In this document: piece after piece, positions 49,027-57,419 of the stretch
Layout of the letters: every line of letters begins with the position of its first letter
How positions within the stretch are numbered: position 1 is the stretch's first letter
Assembly: GCF_014235785.1 (NCBI RefSeq)
Contig: NZ_CP060137.1
Coordinates: 434,001-498,000 of the forward strand
Direction of reading: 5' to 3'
DNA: 64,000 nucleotides
DNA from: Bacillus sp. PAMC26568
GTDB lineage: Bacteria; Bacillota; Bacilli; Bacillales; Bacillaceae
Notes under the pieces: generated by a model
Told to the model about the DNA's origin: nothing
Database searches by the model: none
The model's input: the letters and a program-made list of their open reading frames with translations, nothing else
Translations under genes and position numbers: made by a program

Positions 49027-49437
49027 GTTACAATCAACGAGAACATTTTACCCCGTCTGCAAAAAGTGGAAGAAGTTCAGGAGACAATTAGAGCAGAAGT
49101 TTCAGAGCTTAAGAATAATTTAACACTTTTGCAAAAAGGGCAGTCGGATCTTCAAATCACAGTGATGAAAGACGGACAGGCCACAAGGGATTTGCAGTAT
49201 CAAATGAAGGATATTCAGCAAGAACAGAAAGAATTGCAACAATCAAGTAATAGCATGATCAATACTTTATTAGGACATGTATTGAAGCAAGATTCGGCTA
49301 AACAAAAAACAAATGAGAAAGTCACACTTAAACAATTGAGCATGAAAGAGAAGATTATTCTAGGCGTGACTGGTACATTATTTGGCACTGGTGGATTAGC
49401 AGGTATTATTGCAGCATTTCAAGTCTTTTTTCAATAA
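48988..49437 (+). CDS. XhlA-like coiled-coil membrane protein
   Basis: 149 aa. Long coiled coil (VEEVQETIRAEVSELKNNLTLLQKG ... QQEQKELQQSSN) and a C-terminal membrane helix IILGVTGTLFGTGGLAGIIAAFQ. This is the layout of hemolysin XhlA of PBSX, a holin partner. Located before the holin gene. Confidence 0.8.
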   Translation: MEELDTEMLEKHEVTINENILPRLQKVEEVQETIRAEVSELKNNLTLLQKGQSDLQITVMKDGQATRDLQYQMKDIQQEQKELQQSSNSMINTLLGHVLKQDSAKQKTNEKVTLKQLSMKEKIILGVTGTLFGTGGLAGIIAAFQVFFQ

Positions 49438-49452
49438 CTAGGAGGAGTTTAA

Positions 49453-49695
49453 ATGACAAAAGATATTTTTACATTACTCGGTGGATTCTTAACAGCATTA
49501 CTCATGTTCTTTGGAACGGTAGGGATTGTATTTGATTGGTTCACGCAAGATAGTATAAATGCCTTTGTTGTTCTTGTAACTGCATTCTGCGCCCTTGCAA
49601 TTAATGCTTACGCTGTATGGAAAAATACACATGTAAGCAGGAAAGCACAGTTACAGAAGAAAGCACTTCAAGCGCAAAATTTAATGAAAAAGTAA
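49453..49695 (+). CDS. Phage holin
   Basis: 80 aa with two membrane helices (FTLLGGFLTALLMFFGTVGIVF and INAFVVLVTAFCALAINAYAVW) and a basic C-terminal tail, as in small class II holins of Bacillus phages. AGGAGG ribosome site. It makes the membrane lesions that release the endolysin. Confidence 0.87.
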   Translation: MTKDIFTLLGGFLTALLMFFGTVGIVFDWFTQDSINAFVVLVTAFCALAINAYAVWKNTHVSRKAQLQKKALQAQNLMKK

Positions 49696-49741
49696 GCTGC
49701 CATATAGGAGGTTATTTTTTATATGAAAGGAAGAGAATTTT

Positions 49742-49822
49742 GTGAAAGAATCTCAAACTTATATAGGTATTGATATGACAATAGTGACAGGAACTATAAG
49801 AGTAACAAAGGTGCTTAAATAA
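49742..49822 (+). CDS. 26-aa micro-ORF between holin and endolysin, possible
   Basis: GTG after AGGAAGAG; the peptide contains KESQTYIGIDMTIVTGTIRV and ends KVLK. No similarity recognised; may not be translated. Confidence 0.3.
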   Translation: MKESQTYIGIDMTIVTGTIRVTKVLK

Positions 49823-49850
49823 GCTGCCCAAACGGGTGGCTATTTTTTAT
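49821..49850 (+). terminator. Hairpin before endolysin gene
   Basis: GCTGCCC / GGGTGGC stem, AAAC loop, then ATTTTTT. It could attenuate endolysin transcription. A related but imperfect copy of the same phrase occurs at about 49696-49720. Confidence 0.75.
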
Positions 49851-49865
49851 TAAGGAGTGTAAACA

Positions 49866-50762
49866 ATGGATTTAATTAAAATCGGTGGCGATGCCGGACA
49901 CGCTGGCTTTGGTGTAACGCCAGGCAAACGACCTCCAGACAGTTCTTTTTATGAGTGGGATTTTAATAATAAAGTCATGGTCCTAATTGAACGAAAATTA
50001 AGGGATTACGAAAATGTTCAATTCGTTCGCTTAGATGACCGTACAGGGAAACGTGATGTTCCCTTAACTGAAAGAAAAGCGAAAGCGAAGAATGCAGGCG
50101 TGGATGCGGTTGTTTCTATGCATGCAAATGCTTATGGTTCCGGAGGTTGGAACGAATCAAGCGGTATTGAAACATTCATTTCTGCTGACGGCCTACCAGC
50201 TAGTGAGCTTATTTTAGCTTCTCATATCCAAAACCACTTGATCAGAGATTTAGGCAGAAAGAATCGTGGAGTCAAAAAAGGAAACTTGTTTATGACAAAA
50301 GTTTCTAAAGATATCCCATCCGTCTTAGTTGAAGCTGGATTCATGACGAATCGTGAAGAAGCTGTTTTATTGATGTCGAGCTCTTATCAAGAAAAAACGG
50401 CTGAGGCAGTTGTGAAAGGTCTTGCTGAAACCTTTAAATTAAAACGTAAAAAGATTGATGTTCCTAAAGAAACATTGCAGCAAACTCAGAAAGGAGTAGA
50501 TGATTTAATGTTGAAATTAGGTGATAAAGGTGAAGCTGTAAAAGTCCTTAATCATCAATTAGCATCATTAGGATACACTGGTTGGGATAACCGAGAAAAC
50601 GATGAATTCAGACCTTTCACAGAAGATGCTCTGAAGAGATTCCAAACAGATCAAAAAGTATATGGTCGCAAACCTGCTACTGGTATATATGACTTTGAAA
50701 CGGCCAGAGCGTTTGCTTTGGTCTTATCTGTGTACCATAAGCATTGGGTAGAAACCCATTAA
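49866..50762 (+). CDS. Endolysin, N-acetylmuramoyl-L-alanine amidase
   Basis: 298 aa. Amidase_3 catalytic domain (1-190) with zinc ligands His12 (GDAGHAG), Glu30 (FYEWDFN) and His86 (SMHANAY) and catalytic Glu156 (LVEAGFM). The C-terminal part (about 215-298), LGDKGEAVKVLNHQLASLGY ... FTEDALKRFQTDQKV, is a peptidoglycan-binding domain. It cleaves the wall at lysis after the holin. Confidence 0.95.
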   Translation: MDLIKIGGDAGHAGFGVTPGKRPPDSSFYEWDFNNKVMVLIERKLRDYENVQFVRLDDRTGKRDVPLTERKAKAKNAGVDAVVSMHANAYGSGGWNESSGIETFISADGLPASELILASHIQNHLIRDLGRKNRGVKKGNLFMTKVSKDIPSVLVEAGFMTNREEAVLLMSSSYQEKTAEAVVKGLAETFKLKRKKIDVPKETLQQTQKGVDDLMLKLGDKGEAVKVLNHQLASLGYTGWDNRENDEFRPFTEDALKRFQTDQKVYGRKPATGIYDFETARAFALVLSVYHKHWVETH

Positions 50763-50798
50763 AAAAACCCTTCTCTTAATTGAGAGGGGCTTTTTTTT
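50761..50798. terminator. Bidirectional terminator after endolysin
   Basis: Seven As, CCCTTCTC / GAGAGGGG stem with TTAATT loop, eight Ts. It serves the endolysin gene and the convergent minus-strand operon. Confidence 0.9.
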
Positions 50799-51054
50799 AT
50801 TCATCCACCTGGTTTAATGGCCATGACTCTTTCTCCTTCACTAACTCTGTAATGTCCTTCTCGTTATATAAAACCTTATAAAGTGTTACGTCATAGATAA
50901 AGTCCCTTTTAACTTTTCTGAACCACTCATAAGCGATCCGTGCAGCTTCCTTGTCAGGATCCTCTTTATACTTCCTCACATGTACTCTAAACTCACCTTG
51001 CTGTAAGTTCTTCATCCCATTCACAAAGTAATGAAGCTTTATAACAATTATCAT
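50797..51054 (-). CDS. Hypothetical protein, 85 aa
   Basis: MIIVIKLHYFVNGMKNLQQGEFRVHVRKY, then DKEAARIAYEWFRKVKRDFIYDVTLYKVLYNEKDITELV. Alpha/beta, no motif recognised. Last of a three-gene minus-strand operon (HTH - membrane protein - this); 2 bp from its neighbour. Confidence 0.65.
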   Translation of the reverse strand: MIIVIKLHYFVNGMKNLQQGEFRVHVRKYKEDPDKEAARIAYEWFRKVKRDFIYDVTLYKVLYNEKDITELVKEKESWPLNQVDE

Positions 51055-51056
51055 GT

Positions 51057-51392
51057 TTACTCACTCTTAAATTTTTGATTGTATTGAATGCTATCCAGTT
51101 TATCAGAAATCTTATCTTGAATCATAATCATTTTACTTAGACCCATTAGAACTAAGCCGCCGATTACACTTCCAAGTAAAGATGCAAGGATAAATGAAAT
51201 CTCTCTCAATCTAATATTCTTAGCTGCATTATATGTTGCTGCAGCAATTTCATTATCTGGAAGTTCCTCATACACTTGTTTTGCGCTTTTATAACTTTCA
51301 TTATCCATTGTTGCTATGCCGGATAATCCAGCAATGATGCCGATAGCAATAAGTGTGATTCCGGCATAGTGTAACCATTTTTCAATCCTCAC
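51057..51392 (-). CDS. Two-span membrane protein, 111 aa
   Basis: GTG 51392 start (VRIEKWLHYAGITLIAIG), 9 bp after GAGGAGG; ATG 51425 would overlap the HTH gene more deeply. Helix 1 ITLIAIGIIAGLSGIA, an outside loop with KQVYEELPDNEIAAAT, helix 2 ISFILASLLGSVIGGLVLMG. It overlaps the HTH gene by 11 bp, so it is coupled to it. Possibly superinfection exclusion, by position only. Confidence 0.65.
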   Translation of the reverse strand: MRIEKWLHYAGITLIAIGIIAGLSGIATMDNESYKSAKQVYEELPDNEIAAATYNAAKNIRLREISFILASLLGSVIGGLVLMGLSKMIMIQDKISDKLDSIQYNQKFKSE

Positions 51393-51600
51393 TATCAGTT
51401 TCCTCCTCAATATCGTACAGATCATCTACCTTGCAATTAAGGATACTGGCCAGTTTGAATAATTTGGGCACAGTAGGAAAACTTTCCCCAATCTTTATTT
51501 TCCTCAATTGATGCTGCTGTACATTTAGCTGCTCTCTAATAACATCGTCCCGTAGTCCACTTTCTTTAATAATCCTTCCTATATTACTTCTTAATTTCAT
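51382..51600 (-). CDS. HTH (XRE-type) regulator, 72 aa
   Basis: LRSNIGRIIKESGLRDDVIREQLNVQQHQLRKIKIGESFPTVPKLFKLASILNCKVDDLYDI: a complete XRE-type DNA-binding domain and an acidic end. Divergent from the FtsK-like gene; it probably controls the divergent region 51601-51919. Confidence 0.82.
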   Translation of the reverse strand: MKLRSNIGRIIKESGLRDDVIREQLNVQQHQLRKIKIGESFPTVPKLFKLASILNCKVDDLYDIEEETDSED

Positions 51601-51919
51601 CTCACATCACCAATATTTATATTCTTTAAAAATTTAAATAAACCTTTACGTAAATTTAGTTTACTAGTACAGGCATTATAATTTACGTCCGCCCATATAG
51701 TAAATTACGGATTAAAATTCGGTTCATATTTCGGATAACAAGCCCAGTGGAAGTTCAGAAAAGTTAAAAAGAATCTATAAATTCATTTCGTTTCTGTTTT
51801 CGCAAGGCGAAATGTTAAACGAAAAACTAATTCCAATAATATCAACCTTTACTGGTGATTTTCTCTTTCGTTTCCCAAGGGACTATCCTAGAGGATATTA
51901 AAGAAAAGAGGTGGTGCGG
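51601..51919. promoter_or_regulatory. Divergent control region with TTTACG-type words
   Basis: Words of the type TTTACGTAAATT, AATTTACGTCC and GTAAATTACGG occur within 51645-51720, probable operators of the adjacent HTH protein. A small dyad TTTCGC-AAG-GCGAAA lies at about 51797-51812. No gene is seen in this stretch. Confidence 0.5.
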
Positions 51920-53203
51920 ATGTTTGTAGAAGTTGCTTCAAGTGCGGCAATGGGATCCTTCTTACTTTATCTAAAATTTAAACACGAAAATGCAAGCAAC
52001 GATGCTGAAAAAATTCAAAGGATTGCAGCTAATTCAGGATTGAAAGTGAAAGAGGGAAGTCAAACCAGAACCATTCAATTGCTAAGAAAAACAAAAATGA
52101 GTTGGGGCACAGAATTAGCTTATCGTATTCCATTAGGTTTATCATTTGAGGATTTTGAAAAGGAAAAGGCAAGGTTTCAAGATGGCCTTAATAATAAGAG
52201 AGGTGTAATTGAACTCAGTTTTAATGATCTGAAAAAGCTTAAATTAGATAAGACAATTATCAAGCAAATTAAACAGTTAGTTAATAAAAAAAGTACAACT
52301 AAAAAGGAAATAGAGTTTTCCTATGATGGATTATTAAAAGTAAAAATTTATAACGAGCCTTTAACAAACATGCTGCTATATGAAGAATCGAAAAAATGCA
52401 CTGGATGGGAGGTACCTATAGGAGAAAGTCGGAATGGATTTATAAAACATGACTTTGAAAAGAAAGCCCACATGATTGTAAGTGGAACAACTGATTTTGG
52501 TAAATCAAACTGGGTTAATTGTGGGATTGTCACTTTAATAAAGAATAACCCTTATGATGTGGAATTCACCTTAATTGATCTAAAAGGTGGTTTGGAATTT
52601 AGCCCTTATAGTGGTCTGCGACAAGTCCACACACCTGTTGCAACTAATGAGGAGGAAGCATTAGAGGCTTTGCAACTGGCAGTTGAACAAATGGAAAAGA
52701 CGATGGAGATGTTAAAGCGTAAAGGATATAAAAACGTCAAAGATGCCGGTATTAAAAAAAGGCACTTTATAATAATTGATGAAGCTGCTGACATTGCAGA
52801 TAACAAAGACTGTCAAGAATTATTGAAGGATATCGCTAGAAAGGGCCGGGCAGCTGGCCTGAGACTAATCTACACGACCCAATATCCAACCACTGAAACG
52901 GTCAGCTCACAGGTTAAAAGAAATTGTATTGGTCGTTTGTGTTTTGTCTTAGACACAGCTACAGCAAGCACTGTGGTCTTAGATCAAGGTGGTGCAGAGA
53001 AGCTTCCTTTAATTCAAGGAAGAGCTCTTTATAAAGATGTTAGGTTAATTGAAGTTCAAACTCCTTATATTTCAGATGATCAAATAAGAAAAACAATCAC
53101 TCCACATATCAACATTAGACCAAGAAAGGAAGGACTACATGAAGAAGATAGTGGAAAGGGAAAAGAGGCAGACAGACATACTCTTATCATTGAGCAAGCT
53201 TGA
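51920..53203 (+). CDS. FtsK/SpoIIIE-type DNA translocase-like protein
   Basis: 427 aa from ATG 51920, after AGAGGTGG. A short N-terminal hydrophobic piece, then an ATPase domain: HMIVSGTTDFGKSNWVNCGI (Walker A with GKS) and HFIIIDEAADIAD (Walker B). RAAGLRLIYTTQYPTTETVSSQVKRN is typical of FtsK/TcpA coupling proteins of conjugative and phage elements. Followed, with 65 bp overlap, by a replication-relaxation gene. Confidence 0.87.
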   Translation: MFVEVASSAAMGSFLLYLKFKHENASNDAEKIQRIAANSGLKVKEGSQTRTIQLLRKTKMSWGTELAYRIPLGLSFEDFEKEKARFQDGLNNKRGVIELSFNDLKKLKLDKTIIKQIKQLVNKKSTTKKEIEFSYDGLLKVKIYNEPLTNMLLYEESKKCTGWEVPIGESRNGFIKHDFEKKAHMIVSGTTDFGKSNWVNCGIVTLIKNNPYDVEFTLIDLKGGLEFSPYSGLRQVHTPVATNEEEALEALQLAVEQMEKTMEMLKRKGYKNVKDAGIKKRHFIIIDEAADIADNKDCQELLKDIARKGRAAGLRLIYTTQYPTTETVSSQVKRNCIGRLCFVLDTATASTVVLDQGGAEKLPLIQGRALYKDVRLIEVQTPYISDDQIRKTITPHINIRPRKEGLHEEDSGKGKEADRHTLIIEQA

Positions 53204-53729
53204 TTATTTAACCAGGTCACAGTTGCAAATCTTGCATGATCTTAGAGGAGAAAGGAATGCTCAGATTTTTTTAAAAGGTATGTCTGAATATATAAGCTTT
53301 TTCCGGGATGGAGAGAATGTTTATTATTTAAATGCTAAAGGAAGGTCACATGTTGGTGGAGTGGCCAGAAATAAAACATTGCAAGCACGGCACTATATTA
53401 TGAGAAATTACCTTTATATCGCTTTTGGTCAGCCCGATACATGGATGTCAGAACAAAGACTGAAAGTACCGAAGAAAGTAACTGTTGTTGCTGATGCCAC
53501 CTTTTATGATGATGATAAAAGATTTCATATTGTGGAAGCAGATCACACACAGAAGATGATTAAGAATGAAAAGAAGATTGAAAAGTATAAGCAGCTAATT
53601 GACTTAAATGTATTTGAAACCAAGCCTAAATTTGTCTGGATAACCACCACTGAATATAGAAGAGAAAAGTTAAAAGCGCTTTGTGAGGGTTTAGATGCAA
53701 TGATCTTTACTGTTTCAGAATTCAGCTAA
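53139..53729 (+). CDS. Replication-relaxation family protein
   Basis: 196 aa. Winged-helix start ERQ..ILLSLSKLDYLTRSQLQILHDLRGERNAQIFLKGM, middle NKTLQARHYIMRNYLYIAFG and a restriction-like DATFYDDDKRFHIVEADHTQKM. This pattern is the replication-relaxation family known from plasmids and ICEs of Bacillus. Partner of the upstream FtsK-like protein. Confidence 0.82.
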   Translation: MKKIVEREKRQTDILLSLSKLDYLTRSQLQILHDLRGERNAQIFLKGMSEYISFFRDGENVYYLNAKGRSHVGGVARNKTLQARHYIMRNYLYIAFGQPDTWMSEQRLKVPKKVTVVADATFYDDDKRFHIVEADHTQKMIKNEKKIEKYKQLIDLNVFETKPKFVWITTTEYRREKLKALCEGLDAMIFTVSEFS

Positions 53730-53748
53730 CATGAGAGGATTGATTAAA

Positions 53749-54129
53749 ATGGCTAAAACACAATCAATGTCCATTGGAGAGTTTATGTCTGGAGAATGGA
53801 AAGTAAAGAAGAAAGAGAAGGTTGCATTTGCTTCATTGGCAAGTATGTCACTGTATCCTTTGCTTATGGCTAAACCAGCAGCTGCAGGAGCAGTGGCCGG
53901 AGTAATCACAGAAAAAACAGTAAATGCATTTGATCCTATTGTCCACCTCATTCAAGGTCTTTCATACCCAATTGGTTTAATCGTCATGATGTGTGGAGGA
54001 ATCGTCTGGATGATCGGGAATAAAGAAAAAGGATTAGGGCTTATCACAAATGCAGGTATGGGCTATATCATTGTTCAAATGGTACCTTTAGGAATGAAGT
54101 TATTGGTTGAAGTTGCAAAAACTTTTTAA
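53749..54129 (+). CDS. Small membrane protein, VirB2/TrbC-like topology
   Basis: 126 aa from ATG 53749 (an ATG at 53731 adds six residues). Basic N-terminus, then KVAFASLASMSLYPLLMAKPAAAGAVAG, which looks like a long signal or first span, and two further spans LSYPIGLIVMMCGGIVWMIG and LITNAGMGYIIVQMVPLGM. The layout recalls conjugation pilin-type proteins. Last gene before attR. Confidence 0.65.
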   Translation: MAKTQSMSIGEFMSGEWKVKKKEKVAFASLASMSLYPLLMAKPAAAGAVAGVITEKTVNAFDPIVHLIQGLSYPIGLIVMMCGGIVWMIGNKEKGLGLITNAGMGYIIVQMVPLGMKLLVEVAKTF

Positions 54130-54216
54130 ATTAAAATTTTTGCATAAATTTTGCATTAAAAAATTTAAAAACACCACCAAACCCTTATATATCAAGGTTT
54201 TATGGGTGCAAGTATT

Positions 54217-54232
54217 ACTCCCACCGTCTCCA
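54217..54232 (+). other. attR core
   Basis: ACTCCCACCGTCTCCA, followed by CCA: the original 3' end of ssrA including its encoded CCA is stranded here. Upstream at 54130-54216 is phage DNA without a gene. Confidence 0.92.
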
Positions 54233-54376
54233 CCATACATATTTGGTGAAAAAATTACAGTGATGTGACTTGAACCATAATTTTGCCGGTTTGGCAAAGA
54301 TATGCTTCAATAAACTCTCGGCCAAATTATGCTTCAATTTTTTGAAATTAGTTAATTAAATATATACACTAAGAAT

Positions 54377-54404
54377 AGGCATCCAATATGGATGCCTTTT
54401 TATT
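54377..54404 (+). terminator. Probable original ssrA terminator
   Basis: AGGCATCC-AATAT-GGATGCCT followed by TTTTTATTT, about 145 bp after the attR tmRNA end. Before integration it would have been the first terminator after ssrA. Confidence 0.75.
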
Positions 54405-54530
54405 TATCTACTTTAAAGCGTAAAGCTTTAGGGTTTGGATATAAAGTTGAATATGAAATTTATGCTTTAAATAGGATAGTAGTATTTATTATTGAACAAT
54501 AGAGGTAAAATCTAGGTCAGGCTTAGCAGG

Positions 54531-54581
54531 TGTGGATTTGAAATAAAGTCGCGATGTTTATAAAAAAGATGCGAAGTTTTA
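54531..54581 (+). repeat. Candidate Tn7-like transposon end
   Basis: Begins TGTGGATTTG and contains two related words 21 bp apart, AAAGTCGCGATGTTTA (54545) and AAAGATGCGAAGTTTT (54566). TGT termini with regularly spaced transposase sites are typical of Tn7-like ends, and a tnsA remnant starts 35 bp further on. Confidence 0.4.
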
Positions 54582-54615
54582 CCCTTTAGATATGATTATT
54601 AAAAGGGGTGATTTT

Positions 54616-54990
54616 ATGTCGAAAAGAATAGAACATCTATAATTGAAAAGTGGATTAAGGAAGGTCGTGCCTTGGCCTTGGTTAAAAATTCAAGACGTAT
54701 CTTCTTTATGTAGCTCTACTCGTTTAAAAGGAATAATAACGAGCAGGCAGCATGAGTTTTTATCAGATTTGGAACGAAACTGCTTTTATGTAACTGAATA
54801 TTCTGATGTTTTTTTCGAGAACAATTTCCTTTATTGCCGTTGGGAGAAGGTGATGACAACGGATTTTTTTTTAACGATGCAAAAAGTCCAAGGGACATAT
54901 GAAGCTCGTTCAATTAGCCTTTTTTCTAAAAGAGTGTGGTTTCTAATATTAACTAATGTTATTATTCAACTAATTAAAAAATACAAATGA
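54616..54990 (+). pseudogene. tnsA: Decayed tnsA (Tn7-like transposase endonuclease)
   Basis: Pieces of a TnsA N-terminal domain lie in different frames. IIEKWIKEGRAL is in one; WLKIQDVSSLCSSTRLKGI, HEFLSDLERNCFYVTEYSDV are in a second (from 54643); REQFPLLPL is in a third; MTTDFFLTMQKV follows back in the second. Intact TnsA reads these in one frame (..DVPSxGxSxRxxGxKT..LSDLE..DIREQFPLLPL..MTTDFL). At least three frameshifts and internal losses make it inactive. No tnsB, tnsC or tniQ follows. Confidence 0.75.
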
Positions 54991-55058
54991 TTTAAAATTT
55001 TGAAGATATTGATTATTTAATCCATATATTTGCTTAAAAATAGTATGGGGGTGAAATC

Positions 55059-55380
55059 TTGAAGAAATATATTTTCTTCGTATTGTTGGTATTAGTTGGA
55101 ACTTGGAATACTTGTTGGGGTATCAATGTATTTTGATACAAACCTTGTAAATACGATGTTTTTTGGTTCTTGTCTTTTTGTTTTCTTTGCCTTTTTAATT
55201 AGTTCAACAGGCGATTCATTATCAAAAAATTCACAAGCAGCTGTTTTTGACTCCCTTTTAGGGAGTTATAAACCTCAGCATGAAAAGACAACATTAACAA
55301 TTAGTCCTTTTTTAGTAGGGTCTATATTATGTCTTGCAGCATATTTTCCTTTATATTATTTAGGAGTTATTGGAAAGTAA
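55059..55380 (+). CDS. Small membrane protein, possibly frameshifted
   Basis: From a TTG at 55059 after GGGGGTGAAA the frame MKKYIFFVLLVLVGT is a good membrane start but stops after 25 codons. The frame beginning near 55096 continues LGILVGVSMYFDTNLVNTMF, with further spans FVFFAFLISSTGDSL and LVGSILCLAAYFPLYYLG. Joining them needs one indel near 55100, so the gene is either broken or starts at the TTG at 55096. Unknown function. Confidence 0.55.
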
Positions 55381-55426
55381 ATTTTAGTACAAGAAAATAA
55401 AGACAAGTCTAAAAAAAGCTTCGTTA

Positions 55427-55447
55427 AAACTCAAGCGGAGTTTTTTT
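55427..55447 (+). terminator. Terminator
   Basis: AACTC / GAGTT short stem with AAGCG loop and seven Ts, 47 bp after the preceding stop. Confidence 0.65.
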
Positions 55448-55933
55448 ATTATTTTAATTGTATTAGACATCATCGAAATGATTTATAGAATTTTCTAAAA
55501 GCTTGGTTCAACTGAAAGAACATATTATGCAATAGGGCAGTATTCCTGTAATGAAGGAAATTGGAGTTTGGAGCGGGCAGCATAACTGACATCCGCCTCA
55601 TGGAAAGGTTGGACGAAGGAATTTGAGAGCGAAGACCCTTTGAGGCATGGGAGGGTCGACATCCACCAGTGCGATCATAACATGACATCCACCAATATTT
55701 GTATGTGAGTGGCTGATGAGGTATAAAATCTTTTTGCTTTCAAAGTCCAAATTTATTCTAACTAGATAAATCCAACCATAATGACGGATATAAGCCCTAA
55801 ATTAATTCTTTATTAAATACTGAGAAAACCGGAGTAAAATGGGCATTTTCTCTTCTTTCATTGATGGATGTAAGTTTAATAATAAATTTCAATACAAATA
55901 GAGGTTGGTTGCTAGAACCAACCTGATATTATT
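55448..55933. other. Non-coding stretch with TGACATCC words
   Basis: No convincing gene. TGACATCCGCC (55587), CGACATCCACC (55658) and TGACATCCACC (55683) recur, in a segment richer in G/C than its surroundings (55560-55695). It may be a remnant of a mobile or dispersed repeat element. The rest is AT-rich and featureless. Confidence 0.5.
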
Positions 55934-56416
55934 TTAATAATAATTGTATTCTCCACTCTGCTGTTCACTTCCAGTAGGAACCGAAACACCCATCGTTCGC
56001 AAAGATTCTTTTGCTTGATTTAAATAGGATTCAGCTTGTTCTTGCCACTTGATAATTACTTTAATAAACGGTTTAAACTCAGGACTTGCATTTTGCTCCA
56101 TCGTTATTAATCCTTCACGTACATTTTTATCATGATTTTCAGCATTTTTTATACAAGCCACCAGTGTTTCTACAATTGATTGCTGTTGCTCACCATTTAC
56201 TAGTCTCTGGGATGAACCTACTGCTGTAACGCGATGATAGGAAGCTGGAACTAGATGATTATGCATCTCGCGATTCCCTTTTAAGTCTTTGGTCTTTGGT
56301 ATATGGAAAAGTTCAGAGCTCATGGCACATACCATTTCTTCAGCATATAAACTTTGGTGTAATAAATTTAAGATATGTCCCCAGTTGTTAACTCGATAAA
56401 AATAGTAAGGCTGCAA
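55934..56416 (-). CDS. Hypothetical helical protein, 160 aa
   Basis: TTG start 8 bp after AAAAGGAGA. The N-terminus reads MQPYYFYRVNNWGHILNLLH and continues QSLYAEEMVCAMSS; helices follow (QQSIVETLVACIKNAENHDKN, FKPFIKVIIKWQEQAESYLNQAKESL), ending in GSEQQSGEYNYY. A ferritin-like or four-helix bundle is likely, as in spore coat CotF/YhcN-type proteins, but I cannot assign it. Stands alone. Confidence 0.6.
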   Translation of the reverse strand: MQPYYFYRVNNWGHILNLLHQSLYAEEMVCAMSSELFHIPKTKDLKGNREMHNHLVPASYHRVTAVGSSQRLVNGEQQQSIVETLVACIKNAENHDKNVREGLITMEQNASPEFKPFIKVIIKWQEQAESYLNQAKESLRTMGVSVPTGSEQQSGEYNYY

Positions 56417-56688
56417 AAAAACATCTCCTTTTTATTGAAAATTGGAACCCTCATCTCCATATTATGATTAAGTATCGAAATTAATGTAAATGTATTACCT
56501 GGCAGTAAGACCTTCTTCTTAAGGTAACGGGAGGGTGCGTTAGGTGAAGAATTCCAATGCTGTTTACGCATCTTTTTATTGAATTAAATTATATTTCGTT
56601 AATATTCTATATGTTTAAATCTAAAGATATATAAAAGTCATTCTTAGCCATACTAATAAAGATTAAAATTTCATTAGGAGGCAATATT

Positions 56689-56841
56689 ATGGGAAGATCA
56701 AACAATCATAAACCATCTAGTAGTAAAAATTCATTACCTCAAACTCCAAAAAACTTAAAAATAGAACCAGATCGTGTGGATGAAGAATTTTCTCGTGAGC
56801 TAGGTGAGAGTGGAAAAATAAAAGCTACAAGACCTAAATGA
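56689..56841 (+). CDS. YfhD-family protein, 50 aa
   Basis: MGRSNNHKPSSSKNSLPQTP, then KNLKIEPDRVDEEFSRELGE. The SLPQTPK and EPDxVDxEFSxEL phrases are those of the YfhD family of spore-formers, function unknown but linked to sporulation. AGGAGGC ribosome site 7 bp before ATG. Confidence 0.82.
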   Translation: MGRSNNHKPSSSKNSLPQTPKNLKIEPDRVDEEFSRELGESGKIKATRPK

Positions 56842-56907
56842 AACTACAAAAAAATAAAAAAGGTACAGATTGATTACACTCCTTTATAAAAAAAACAGAT
56901 ACATAAG

Positions 56908-56955
56908 AGGCCGACCATAACTCATTTCATTGACTTATGGCTGGCCCCTTTTTTA
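56908..56955 (+). terminator. Strong terminator after YfhD-like gene
   Basis: GAGGCCGACCATAACTCA pairs with TGACTTATGGCTGGCCCC across TTTCAT, followed by six Ts. Confidence 0.88.
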
Positions 56956-57419
56956 TACCAAAAAATCTTGATGTTTTTTAATAATTTCTAACGGGTGCGA
57001 TAGATAATTAAGACGTCTATATAAAATGCCATTTTCTTTGGTCTAAATAGCAGCCTACTTTGTAAAAGAGCTTCTTAAAATGAAGCATTCATGTGAAATA
57101 GCTAATAGCTGCGAAGAATCATAAGTTTTCTTGAAGTAACAATAATTTTATTTTCAACTTTATAAATAGTGTTTATCTAGACATATAAATAGGAAAGAGA
57201 TGTAAGTTAATCTTGAAGAAGTATTGATAAATAAAGGTTTGGAAAGCATATGATTCAGGTCACAATGAATTCAACCTATACACTTTGATTATTAATGAGA
57301 TCTATAAATAAATGCAATACATCCAAAAAATGGATCTTTTGTTTTATTTTTGTTTTGACCTCCACAATTTCTGCACATTTTATTGATAAGATTCTTTAAA
57401 AGTAAAGGAGGAATATAAC
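56956..57419. other. Intergenic stretch without a gene
   Basis: AT-rich, stops in all frames. I see no RNA or repeat in it; the promoter of the ydhK-like gene must lie in its last part (AAAGGAGG ribosome site at about 57401). Confidence 0.6.

Larger units (their letters stand above)
15437..54232. mobile_element. Prophage integrated in ssrA, about 38.8 kb
   Basis: It is bounded by a 16-bp direct repeat ACTCCCACCGTCTCCA. It contains integrase next to attL, a lysogeny region, replication genes, an HK97-type head module, a long-tail module with tape measure, lysis genes and accessory genes near attR. No key gene is broken as far as can be read, so it looks inducible. Head and tail genes indicate a siphovirus. 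Confidence 0.95.

Noticed and set aside
54130..54216. Possible small gene between the pilin-like gene and attR
   Set aside because: Only short A/T-rich frames with stops; it is the attP arm region.
55470..55688. 72-codon minus-strand ORF with SVMLPAPNSNFLHYRN
   Set aside because: No ribosome site; it crosses the TGACATCC repeat island. Treated as repeat-derived, not as a gene.
56368..56571. 67-codon minus-strand ORF with NAPSRYLKKK
   Set aside because: It overlaps the start of the 160-aa gene in another frame and lacks a ribosome site; might be a decayed fragment but cannot be supported.
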